Source: an uncultured Cohaesibacter sp. | GTDB lineage: Bacteria; Pseudomonadota; Alphaproteobacteria; Rhizobiales; Cohaesibacteraceae | DNA: 64,000 nt | NCBI RefSeq assembly: GCF_963662805.1 | Contig: NZ_OY759852.1 | Location: forward strand, 200,199 to 264,198 | Direction: 5' to 3' | In this document: piece after piece, positions 37,843-45,559 of the stretch | Layout of the letters: every line of letters starts with the position of its first letter | Position numbering within the stretch: position 1 is the stretch's first letter | Made by a program: the position numbers and the translations under genes | The notes under the pieces: generated by a model | Databases searched by the model: none | The model's input: the letters and a program-made list of their open reading frames with translations, nothing else | What the model was told of the DNA's origin: nothing

Positions 37843-39207
37843 TTACGAGAGCGAGCGAACCTTGGGTTCGGCCTGTTCGCCAAGGCAAAGGTGAGTGACG
37901 GCCCAGACCATGGCATCGAGCCTGTCCGGGCTCTTGCCCGAGGACAAACCGTCGAGCCCGAAGTCGCACATTTCGTCTTCGAGTTCGGCGAGCGTGCCGA
38001 CGTGGTGGACTCGCCCCTGTTCATAGAGCGCTGACACCGGTTCGGCCCTGAGATACTTGCCCCGATTGGCACGAACCGATTGCACGGGCACGCTCGCGTC
38101 GATCCCTGACAGGATCGTCGTAACCATCTCACCACCCTGATTGACCTCGGCAATCACGCAGTTGGCCTTGAGGCGATGATAAAGGCCGATGGCCTTGGTC
38201 GCCCAACCGGTCGGGCTGACCTCGGAAAGGCTGCTGTCCCTGAGGATGTAGCAGGTGCCCTCGGCGTTGATCCCGGCTGCGATGATGCCGCAGGCATCCG
38301 CGCCCTTGCTCGAGGTTGCGGGCGGGTCGATGGCAACAACGATGCGCACCAGCCCCTCAGGGACATCATCGACGCGCAAGCGATCCAATTGATCGCGCTG
38401 CCAGAGCGCATCTGCTCGATCCTCGATCAACTCTCCATCCAGTTCCTGTCGACCAAGGCGTGATCCCTCGTAGCGCCGCACGATGGTGTCGAGAAATCCC
38501 GGTGCCAGATTAGCCACGTTGGCGCGGGTCGCCGCGTGGGTCATGACGGTTTTCGGGTCGGCTAGCATCCGTTTGATCAGAGGTGTCGGTCGCGGCGTCG
38601 TGGTTGCGATCTGCCGCGGCTGATGGCCGAGCCGCAGACCGAACTGCAACATGTCCCATGTCGCATCCGCCCGCTTCCATTTGGCCACCTCATCGCCCCA
38701 TGCGGCATGGAATTGCGGCCCGCGCAGGCTTTCGGGGTCTTCGGCGGAATAGATTTGCGCGATGGCTCCATTCGGCCATTCCAGCCTGCGCCGGGCAGGT
38801 TGCCATGTCGGGCGCTCGTGCCGCGCATGGATGGCCAACAATCCGGAAATTCCTTCCACCATGACCTCGCGGGCATCGTTCAATGTTTCGCCGATCAGGG
38901 CAATACGCCCGTAAGGCTCGGTTGCGAAGGGCGCCCTGCCCTGCGCCAGAGCCTTGATCCATTCGGCACCGGTTCGGGTTTTGCCAGCGCCACGCCCGCC
39001 CATGACAAGCCATGTCGTCCAGTTTCCGGGTGGCGGCAACTGGTCATTGCGAGCCCAGATTTCCCAATCGCTAAAGAGGGTCTCAAGCTCCGGACCGCTG
39101 AGGCTTGCCAGAAACTCCGCCTTCTGCTGTTTGCTGCAGGCGATCAATGCGCTGCGCAAGGTCCTCGCGGAGGACGTCAAGGTCGGTTCCATCACTGGCT
39201 TCTCCAT
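37843..39207 (-). CDS. g2: GTA large terminase (RcGTA g2)
   Basis: A 454-residue DNA-packaging motor. The ATPase domain has Walker A GGRGAGKT (residues 70-77) and the Walker B region RGPQFHAAWGDEVAKW. The RNase H-like nuclease domain begins at IVVAIDPPATSSKGAD, with further acidic residues in VIAEVNQGGEM and PDRLDAMVWA. It packages host DNA headful by headful into GTA particles. Its 5' end overlaps the small terminase gene by 125 bases if the first ATG (39207) is used; the conserved region starts ~30 codons later, so a shorter start is possible. Confidence 0.95.
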   Translation of the reverse strand: MEKPVMEPTLTSSARTLRSALIACSKQQKAEFLASLSGPELETLFSDWEIWARNDQLPPPGNWTTWLVMGGRGAGKTRTGAEWIKALAQGRAPFATEPYGRIALIGETLNDAREVMVEGISGLLAIHARHERPTWQPARRRLEWPNGAIAQIYSAEDPESLRGPQFHAAWGDEVAKWKRADATWDMLQFGLRLGHQPRQIATTTPRPTPLIKRMLADPKTVMTHAATRANVANLAPGFLDTIVRRYEGSRLGRQELDGELIEDRADALWQRDQLDRLRVDDVPEGLVRIVVAIDPPATSSKGADACGIIAAGINAEGTCYILRDSSLSEVSPTGWATKAIGLYHRLKANCVIAEVNQGGEMVTTILSGIDASVPVQSVRANRGKYLRAEPVSALYEQGRVHHVGTLAELEDEMCDFGLDGLSSGKSPDRLDAMVWAVTHLCLGEQAEPKVRSLS

Positions 39208-39622
39208 CTTGCGCCTCCGCTTTCATTGACTTGTCTGCTAACCGGCTCTTACTCGGCACCTTCGCTTCCTGTTTTGGCTGCAGCGCGAGGATCTTTTCCA
39301 AGGTGCGGGCTATCGTTCCGAGCATTCTGGCTTCCTTCTCATCAAAGGCCGCCTCGCCGCTCTTCAGCAAGGTCTCCAGATGTCGGATCTGCTGGTCCGT
39401 GGCGTGGTAGAGCCGCTTGACCAGAGCCCCATGTTCGGACGGTCTGGAAGTTGGCTCGGAAGACCCTTCAGAACTGCCGGTCCAGAGCTTTCTTCTGCGG
39501 GTCAATGTGCCCAGCGATATGCCGTGCATTTTGGCGATGGCAGCAAAGCTGGGGCGATCAACGCTTTCGCAGAGGCGTCTGACAGCGTCCCAATCGACGG
39601 TTGGTCGTTTTTTTCTCGTCAT
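39083..39622 (-). CDS. g1: GTA small terminase (RcGTA g1-like)
   Basis: A 179-residue protein with an N-terminal helix-turn-helix (SFAAIAKMHGISLGTLTRRRKLW, about residues 24-46), a middle coiled coil (RLYHATDQQIRHLETLLKSGE) and a charged tail. This is the layout of small terminases; in RcGTA g1 was shown to be the TerS with weak DNA specificity. The ATG at 39622 was chosen because the conserved part starts there (MTRKKRPTVDWDAV). The same frame is open further up to 39790, across a terminator hairpin, which is probably chance. Confidence 0.85.
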   Translation of the reverse strand: MTRKKRPTVDWDAVRRLCESVDRPSFAAIAKMHGISLGTLTRRRKLWTGSSEGSSEPTSRPSEHGALVKRLYHATDQQIRHLETLLKSGEAAFDEKEARMLGTIARTLEKILALQPKQEAKVPSKSRLADKSMKAEAQDGEASDGTDLDVLREDLAQRIDRLQQTAEGGVSGKPQRSGA

Positions 39623-39686
39623 GAATAGTCCTGAATTTTGCCGCCTCGTGAAGCAAGCCTGCGAAGCAGCACCAGAGAGCAGGCAC

Positions 39687-39717
39687 AAAAAAACCGCAGC
39701 GCCGACTGGCGTGCGGT
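39687..39717 (-). terminator. Strong intrinsic terminator upstream of the GTA cluster
   Basis: On the minus strand a 10-bp stem (ACCGCA plus CGCC against GGCG plus TGCGGT, one bulged C, 4-base loop) is followed by seven Ts. It lies 65 bases before the g1 start and ~90 bases downstream of a near-consensus promoter on the same strand. It could therefore be an attenuator in the GTA leader, the end of a ~110-nt small RNA, or simply the end of the YcgN transcript. Confidence 0.8.
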
Positions 39718-39805
39718 GATTTGATCGGAAACGTCTGAACGGGCTTTCCCATAAACAAAAGCCGGTAGAGGAGAAATTTATCCGCACCATTCCGACTGTA
39801 GCTAA

Positions 39806-39834
39806 TGTATAGCTGAGGACCGTTCGCAGGTCAA
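39806..39834 (-). promoter_or_regulatory. Sigma-70-like promoter facing the GTA cluster
   Basis: On the minus strand TTGACC (39834-39829), a 17-base spacer and TATACA (39811-39806) form a near-consensus promoter. Transcription would begin at about 39799 and run through the intrinsic terminator into g1. An AT-rich stretch (39838-39898) lies just upstream, like an UP element. No CtrA box is present here. Confidence 0.6.
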
Positions 39835-39898
39835 GCGATTTTCTATTAAAAGTTGTATTTTTCTATTTTTGATTGAATCTAAAGGCTTTTTCTTTAGC

Positions 39899-40441
39899 TC
39901 AATCCTGATGGAGATCGTCCGGCAGCGGCTTCGGAGGATCCTCATAGTCCTCTCCGGGCCACATCGCCAGATGCTGTTCGTAATCTTCCGGCTCCATGCC
40001 ATCCTCCGGCACGGTTCGGCCACGCACCGAGATCCCCGCCTGATGGATCGTGTCCGGATCGCCAGAGACCAGCGGATGCCACCAGTAAAGATCATAACCC
40101 TCATCAAGCAGACGATAGGCGCAGGTCGGTGGCAACCAGATGATCGATTGCACCTTCTCGACATCCAGCGGTACGCAGTCCGGGATGGTGTCGAGACGAT
40201 TGTCATAGTCCTTGCATCGACAGGTCTGGTCATCCAGCAGCGTACAAGCTACATTGGTCCAAGCGATATCGCCTGTGTCCCAGTCCTCAAGTTTGTTCAG
40301 ACAGCAACGGGCACAGCCATCGCAAAGGGACTCCCACTCCTCACGCGTCATCTGATCGAGGCGTTTGACCTGCCAGAAGGGTCGTTCGGGCTCTCCATCG
40401 CCCTTGGGATTTGCGATGAAACCGTCCGATTGCTTGTTCAT
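39899..40441 (-). CDS. YcgN-type cysteine-cluster protein (UPF0260/YkgJ family)
   Basis: A 180-residue protein of the YcgN/UPF0260 family. The cysteine cluster CDGCARCCLNK, then ACTLLDDQTCRCKDY and DCVPL, forms a likely zinc or iron-sulfur site, and the family's YWWHPLVSGD motif is visible. Function is unknown in any organism I can name. The start at 40441 is chosen from family length. It is divergent from the penicillin-binding protein gene and is the last housekeeping gene before the GTA cluster. Confidence 0.92.
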   Translation of the reverse strand: MNKQSDGFIANPKGDGEPERPFWQVKRLDQMTREEWESLCDGCARCCLNKLEDWDTGDIAWTNVACTLLDDQTCRCKDYDNRLDTIPDCVPLDVEKVQSIIWLPPTCAYRLLDEGYDLYWWHPLVSGDPDTIHQAGISVRGRTVPEDGMEPEDYEQHLAMWPGEDYEDPPKPLPDDLHQD

Positions 40442-40624
40442 TTGACTTGCTCGCTGGGACTTGAGAGAACAAAGATTGCCATGCCTCGACAATGCCAAAA
40501 ATCTAGTAGCATTGCATTGCAAAATTAAGTGCGTTCAAGTTTGGCATTCTGCTTGCTTCTTGCCAAGCAATGTTTAACAAAGTTATATCAGTCTTTCCAC
40601 TATCGGACAGAGATCTGTAACATC

Positions 40625-42868
40625 GTGCGCGATCCGTATCAAAACAAGACAAAAGCCAAGCTCAAAAACCGGCTGCTGGCATTTGACGCTTCGATTGACA
40701 CCGGGATGTACCATTTCTGGGGCATGCTCGCGCGTGGGTTGGAAATTGCCAATAGTTTCATGCGTCGCTTCACCGTTACAGGGTGGCGTTACTGGCTGGT
40801 TCAATGCCTATCCGGCGGATTGACGATGTCCGTCTTCGGCGCAATCATTGCGCTGTCGCTTGCCTTCAGCAACTTCGAGCTGACCGAGAATGGCCTGCCT
40901 CCGCAGGAAGACTATGCGGTCACCTTCCTTGATCGTTTCGGCAACGAGATCGGCAAGCGCGGCATCCTGCAGGACGACTCATTCGAGCTTGAAGAACTGC
41001 CCGATCATTTCATCAAGGCGGTTCTGGCGACCGAGGACAGACGCTTCTTCGAGCACTTTGGCATCGACTTCATGGGCCTTGCCCGCGCGATGCTCGAGAA
41101 CGCCCGCGCCGGCGGCGTGGTTCAGGGGGGCTCCACCCTCACCCAGCAGCTGGCGAAGAACCTGTTCCTGACCAATGAACGCACTCTGAAACGCAAGATC
41201 GACGAAGCGTTCCTGTCCCTGTGGCTGGAGGCGCGTCTGACCAAGCGCGAGATTCTGAAGCTCTACCTCAACCGCGCCTATATGGGCGGCGGTGCCTATG
41301 GGATTGCGGCCGCATCGGAATATTATTTCGGCAAGTCCGCGAAAGACCTGTCGTTGGCAGAAGCCGCCATGCTCGCTGGCCTATTCAAGGCACCAACCAA
41401 GTATGCGCCGCATGTGAACCTGCCCAAAGCGCGCGCCCGCGCCAAGGAAGTGCTCATCAACATGGTACAGGCCAATTATCTGACCGAGGGCCAAATTGTT
41501 GGAGCCCTGCGCAATCCCGCCGTGCCGATCGACAAGAATGACGCCGAGACCCCGAACTATTTCCTCGATTGGGCCTTCGAAGAGGTCAAGCGCATGTCGG
41601 GTGGACGGCACCGGGTCCTGACAGTGAAAACCACCATCGACATGACCTTGCAGAAGCAGACCGAACTCGCGGTCGACCGGAACCTGCGCGATCATGGCAA
41701 GCAATATGGGGTGCGCGAAGCAGCAGCTGTCCTGATGGAGCCTGATGGGGCAGTTGTTGCCATGTATGGCGGGCAGGACTATGGCAAAAGCCAGTTCAAC
41801 CGCGCAACCGATGCCAAACGCCAACCCGGATCGTCCTTCAAGCCCTTTGTCTACACGACGGCCATGATGAACGGCTTCACGCCAAGTTCGGTCGTTCAGG
41901 ATGCTCCCTTGTCGATTGGCAACTGGTCTGTGCGCAACTATGGCCGCCGATATGCCGGGCCGGTTACGCTTACCAATGCCCTCAAGCGTTCGATCAATAC
42001 CGTGCCGGTTCGCCTCGCAGAGGCGATTGGCCGGGACAAGATCGCCGACGTTGCACACAAGATGGGCATCACCTCCGAGCTTTACATCACACGCTCCATG
42101 CCTCTTGGCGCCTCAGAGGTCACGGTCATGGACATGGCATCCGGCTATGCCGTCTTTGCCTCGGGCGGCAAGAAGGCTGAACCCCATGCGGTCATGCAAA
42201 TTATCGATTCCAAGGGTCGGGTAATTTTCGATCACCAGCGCGACAAGCATCCTGAGCAGGTCATTCCCGAAGAAGCCATCAAGGATATGAATGAGATGCT
42301 GGTCACCGTCATTCAGGGCGGCACGGGTACGCGAGCACAGTTGCCGGGCATCACCGCCGCTGGCAAGACCGGCACCACGTCTGCCTACAAGGATGCATGG
42401 TTCTGTGGCTATACTGGTAACTATTCTGCGGCGGTCTGGTTCGGCAATGACAACAACCAGTCGACCAATCGCCTGACCGGTGGCAGCCTCCCGGCCATGA
42501 CCTGGCAGGCCATCATGTCCGCAGCCCATCAGCAGGTTGCTCTCAAGCCGATGCCTTTCATCGACAATCCGGTTGACTTCATCCCCAACGAGGATGGCAT
42601 TCAGGTCGCGGCAGGCGGCAGAATCAAGGACATCAAGGCCAAACGGAGCAATCAGCGTCTATCGCCTGCGGTCGTTCACCAGCTTGATGCACTGTCCAAT
42701 CTGCTCAAGACCGATCCGTCCGACCCAGTTGTTCAACCCATCCGCCCGTCTCTGGGAGACGCGCGTCCGAACAACGGCGAACCACGGCGGGTTTCAGGAC
42801 TCACCCAGATGGAACGCCCGGAACAGGGCGGCCTTCGTGATCTCTCCAAGGCTTGGCGCACGAACTGA
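40625..42868 (+). CDS. Class A penicillin-binding protein 1A
   Basis: A ~747-residue bifunctional peptidoglycan synthase. After one membrane helix (about 50-75) comes the glycosyltransferase domain with ATEDRRFFEH (catalytic Glu), GGSTLTQQLAKNL and the NRAYMGGGAYGI motif. The transpeptidase domain has the serine motif GSSFKPF and the GKTGTTSAYKDAW box. The GTG at 40625 begins VRDPYQNK, the likely family start; a GTG at 40529 would add 32 residues. It makes glycan strands and crosslinks them at the inner-membrane surface. Confidence 0.93.
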   Translation: MRDPYQNKTKAKLKNRLLAFDASIDTGMYHFWGMLARGLEIANSFMRRFTVTGWRYWLVQCLSGGLTMSVFGAIIALSLAFSNFELTENGLPPQEDYAVTFLDRFGNEIGKRGILQDDSFELEELPDHFIKAVLATEDRRFFEHFGIDFMGLARAMLENARAGGVVQGGSTLTQQLAKNLFLTNERTLKRKIDEAFLSLWLEARLTKREILKLYLNRAYMGGGAYGIAAASEYYFGKSAKDLSLAEAAMLAGLFKAPTKYAPHVNLPKARARAKEVLINMVQANYLTEGQIVGALRNPAVPIDKNDAETPNYFLDWAFEEVKRMSGGRHRVLTVKTTIDMTLQKQTELAVDRNLRDHGKQYGVREAAAVLMEPDGAVVAMYGGQDYGKSQFNRATDAKRQPGSSFKPFVYTTAMMNGFTPSSVVQDAPLSIGNWSVRNYGRRYAGPVTLTNALKRSINTVPVRLAEAIGRDKIADVAHKMGITSELYITRSMPLGASEVTVMDMASGYAVFASGGKKAEPHAVMQIIDSKGRVIFDHQRDKHPEQVIPEEAIKDMNEMLVTVIQGGTGTRAQLPGITAAGKTGTTSAYKDAWFCGYTGNYSAAVWFGNDNNQSTNRLTGGSLPAMTWQAIMSAAHQQVALKPMPFIDNPVDFIPNEDGIQVAAGGRIKDIKAKRSNQRLSPAVVHQLDALSNLLKTDPSDPVVQPIRPSLGDARPNNGEPRRVSGLTQMERPEQGGLRDLSKAWRTN

Positions 42869-43101
42869 ACCAATCGGTTTTGAGGGTCGAGTTAAGCAGT
42901 TTCCCTAGAATTCTGATGGCTTTTGGCTGAAATCCGTCAAGGACAATTGACCTTTGCGTGAATACCTGTACGGATTATGCCAAAGGTTTGTGCAAAATCC
43001 TGTTAGACATTTCCAATCGAATGATCGTTACTGGATTGTAGAATCTTGCCGGGCAAGGCATTCTGTTGCTGCTTGCTGATCCAATTCAAGGGCCTAAACA
43101 C

Positions 43102-43686
43102 GTGCTTCTGTTGAGAGATATCGTTCTTTTCATGGTGATAGCCGTGGGTCTTGGCATCGGAAGCGCGTATTTTGCCGTCAATCATGCCGACCGGCTGGAA
43201 CGCATTGAGATCGGTCCGTGGCACAGCTGGCCCCAGTCTCCCGGCCCCGATGCCAATCCCTATGCCAAGGCAGATCAGGCCCGCAAGGGCTCGCTTCCGC
43301 TCGGATCCGGCGAGGGACTGTCTTTCGTGGCTGTGACAGACAATGACGGAACGCCGCTTGATGGCGCCTGCCAATATCGGGTGTCCGGTTCCCAGCTCCC
43401 CGCCCGGCTCTGGACTCTGTCCCTGATCACGCAGAATGACCGTCTGGTTGACAACCCATCGAACCGCCATGGGTTTCACAGTCAGAATATCGCTCGGCTG
43501 AGAGGCGCGGAGTCCGAGAATTACGAAATCATCACGGCACCGGAGGTTATGGGTGGCAACTGGCTGAAAACCGAGGCCGCCTCATCGTTCCGTCTGGTTT
43601 TGCGGCTTTATGATACGTCTTTGAACAGCAGTGGCAGTCTGGGAGAAATCACCCTGCCAGAAATTGCGTGGGTCGGCTGCCAATGA
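43102..43686 (+). CDS. DUF1214 envelope protein
   Basis: A 194-residue protein with an N-terminal membrane helix (about residues 5-25) and a periplasmic DUF1214-like beta domain with GSGEGLSFVAVTDNDG and ARLWTLSLITQNDRLVDNP. A GTG at 43102 with AAGGG 8 bases upstream is the best start; a TTG at 43066 is possible. The stop overlaps the next gene by 4 bases. The pair is common in rhizobia; its role is unknown, and distant relatives are annotated as virulence-associated or amidase-like proteins. Confidence 0.8.
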   Translation: MLLLRDIVLFMVIAVGLGIGSAYFAVNHADRLERIEIGPWHSWPQSPGPDANPYAKADQARKGSLPLGSGEGLSFVAVTDNDGTPLDGACQYRVSGSQLPARLWTLSLITQNDRLVDNPSNRHGFHSQNIARLRGAESENYEIITAPEVMGGNWLKTEAASSFRLVLRLYDTSLNSSGSLGEITLPEIAWVGCQ

Positions 43687-44243
43687 TACGCATCCTGTTC
43701 ATCATTCTCGCTGCGTTGATCACCGCCGTCGTGATCCATATCGTGACGATCTTTTCGATCCCCTACAATTCGGTCAACGACATCTGGCACAAATCCGTGC
43801 AGCTCGGGCCGGTGCACAAGATTTTCACCATCCGCAACCCCAAAGATGCGGTCAATCTTTCCAGTGATCTTGATCCGCTGTTTGCCTATGGCATCTGCCG
43901 GGCAGAGGTGGCGGACACACCCATCGGCCTGAAGGGCCAATTGCCTACCGATTTCTGGAGCCTTGACTATGTTGACAGTCTTGGGCGGAGCCAGTTCAGC
44001 CTGACCAACCAGACATCGGGCCCACGGGTCAACATCGTTCTTGCCTCGCGCGGCCAGCAGCGCCTCCTCGCGGAACGTCCAGACCTGATTGATGATACCT
44101 CCATCGTCATCAGCGCGACAGAGGATCGCGGCCTTCTTGTCCTGAGGGCCTTTGTTGCATCGGAGAGAAAACGCGACATGATCGCGGATGCCATCAGCCA
44201 GCTGTCATGCTCGCCCCTATGGGATGCGGAAAGCTTCGAATAA
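43683..44243 (+). CDS. DUF1254-like membrane-anchored protein
   Basis: A 186-residue protein with an N-terminal membrane helix (about residues 3-25) and a periplasmic domain containing DPLFAYGICRAEV, the hallmark DP-x4-G-x-C motif of DUF1254-type proteins, and LPTDFWSLDYVDS. It is translationally coupled to the DUF1214 gene (ATGA overlap at 43683), which implies a shared complex or pathway. It faces the convergent lipoprotein gene across 76 bases. Confidence 0.8.
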   Translation: MIRILFIILAALITAVVIHIVTIFSIPYNSVNDIWHKSVQLGPVHKIFTIRNPKDAVNLSSDLDPLFAYGICRAEVADTPIGLKGQLPTDFWSLDYVDSLGRSQFSLTNQTSGPRVNIVLASRGQQRLLAERPDLIDDTSIVISATEDRGLLVLRAFVASERKRDMIADAISQLSCSPLWDAESFE

Positions 44244-44319
44244 TTGGTGGCTGGTCGTTGCCAAACAGCATTTTACATTCATTGTCGAGCGCAGCATTCA
44301 AGCCTCTGACACCACTTGG

Positions 44320-45279
44320 TTATTTCACCATGTTGGGATCTTCCTGCGCCCATTGGCGACGGGTGTAGCGGGACGGACGCTCCGCAGTGTCGTCAATGGT
44401 GAACTCCTCTTGCCCGAAGTCTCCGCTCTGGGCCAGAAAATCTGCATGAAGGCGCCGAAGTGCCGCGTTTGCATCGGCAACTTTGGGGGATGGGGTCTCG
44501 ATCTCCAGCCGTTTGATGGCATAGGCGTAGGCCTGCATGCGGAACTTCATCGCCCGCCAGACCCAACCGATGTACCGCCGGTTTTCATCGACCCGGGCGT
44601 AGGCATTCTTCAATTCGCCCGGCTCCATGTCTGAGGCCCGATTGAGGGCCGACATCCGCTCTCCGTCCATCGCAACCACCCGTTCCGCGACGGGAATGAA
44701 GGCAGCAAAGACCTCCCGGTCTGCATTAATATCGGTCGTAATGCGCTCATATCTGACGTGGTGCGAGGCGTATTTCTCCGAGCGGAGAGCGCGGTAATAA
44801 TGCTTGGGGTTGAAGGCCGTATCAATCACCGGCGTGAGACGAGTGCGTTGCAGGTCGGTCAGCACATGCAGCGCCGCATAGCGGATCGAGGGAATGAAGT
44901 CCCAAAGATCGGTGGAAACCCAATCCTGCGCATGCGGTGGCCGGATCAAGGCCCAAGCCTTGTCCCGCATCAGGATTTCCTCATCGGTCATGTTGAAGTC
45001 GGAATAGAGCTCGCCCTGCAACTTGGCGCGCCACTTGCCGCCGAACTTCATGATCGAGTCATTGGCCGGACTGCGTTCCGTTCGGCCAAAGTCCCCTTCT
45101 GTCGAGGTGACACAGGCACCAAGACTGCCAAGCATCATGAGCAAAAGCGAGCGGCGCGCGACCAGAACGGTGCACGAAGAAGCCTTGATGAATGGTGATT
45201 GCTGCCTGCGTTTCAAAGCACCCGTGGTCCCGTTGCCGCATCTGAATGAACGGCGTTCCCTGCTCGGATCGCCCGTCAT
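44320..45279 (-). CDS. Uncharacterised lipoprotein
   Basis: A protein of up to 319 residues. A lipobox LGAC lies at about residues 53-56 of the longest form, so translation probably begins much later than 45279, at an in-frame codon just before the RRSLLLMMLGSLGAC signal segment; no good ATG with positive charge is present, and the exact start is unsettled. The mature ~265 residues are helical and charged, with AYARVDENRRYIGWVWRAMKFRMQAYAYAIKRLE. I do not recognise a family with certainty. It is divergent from the DUF2336 gene. Confidence 0.75.
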   Translation of the reverse strand: MTGDPSRERRSFRCGNGTTGALKRRQQSPFIKASSCTVLVARRSLLLMMLGSLGACVTSTEGDFGRTERSPANDSIMKFGGKWRAKLQGELYSDFNMTDEEILMRDKAWALIRPPHAQDWVSTDLWDFIPSIRYAALHVLTDLQRTRLTPVIDTAFNPKHYYRALRSEKYASHHVRYERITTDINADREVFAAFIPVAERVVAMDGERMSALNRASDMEPGELKNAYARVDENRRYIGWVWRAMKFRMQAYAYAIKRLEIETPSPKVADANAALRRLHADFLAQSGDFGQEEFTIDDTAERPSRYTRRQWAQEDPNMVK

Positions 45280-45430
45280 GGCGCTGTTGTGTCAGCCCTG
45301 CTTCAGGGCCGAATCGCCATTGCTAGAATTGTTTCGCAGATGGGCCAGCCTGCCAAGATGGAAATCCTTTTGTCAGAGCTTCTTTTGATCCGTATTTTCC
45401 ACTGGTGGATAATTACAGCAAGGCCATCAT

Positions 45431-45447
45431 GGTTAACAACAAATTAA
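45431..45447 (-). promoter_or_regulatory. CtrA binding box
   Basis: On the minus strand TTAA, seven bases, TTAACC is an exact CtrA consensus. It lies 113-129 bases upstream of the DUF2336 gene and about 150 bases upstream of the divergent lipoprotein gene, so it could act on either. Confidence 0.55.
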
Positions 45448-45559
45448 AGTTTGATTCCGAGTATGGAGACATCGATTTTTGCGTCACCTTTTCTAGGTAG
45501 TTTTGGATGTCAGCGACGGTTTGCAACGGCAAATTGATCAGGTTCCCCGGGGCCATGAA

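Noticed and set aside
39623..39790. 56-codon N-terminal extension of the small terminase starting at 39790
   Set aside because: It would translate across the intrinsic terminator and lacks conserved sequence; the MTRKK start fits the family.
24000..39900. Interpretation of the phage-like block as an integrated prophage
   Set aside because: No integrase, repressor, replication genes or flanking direct repeats; gene order and the short tape measure match gene transfer agents.
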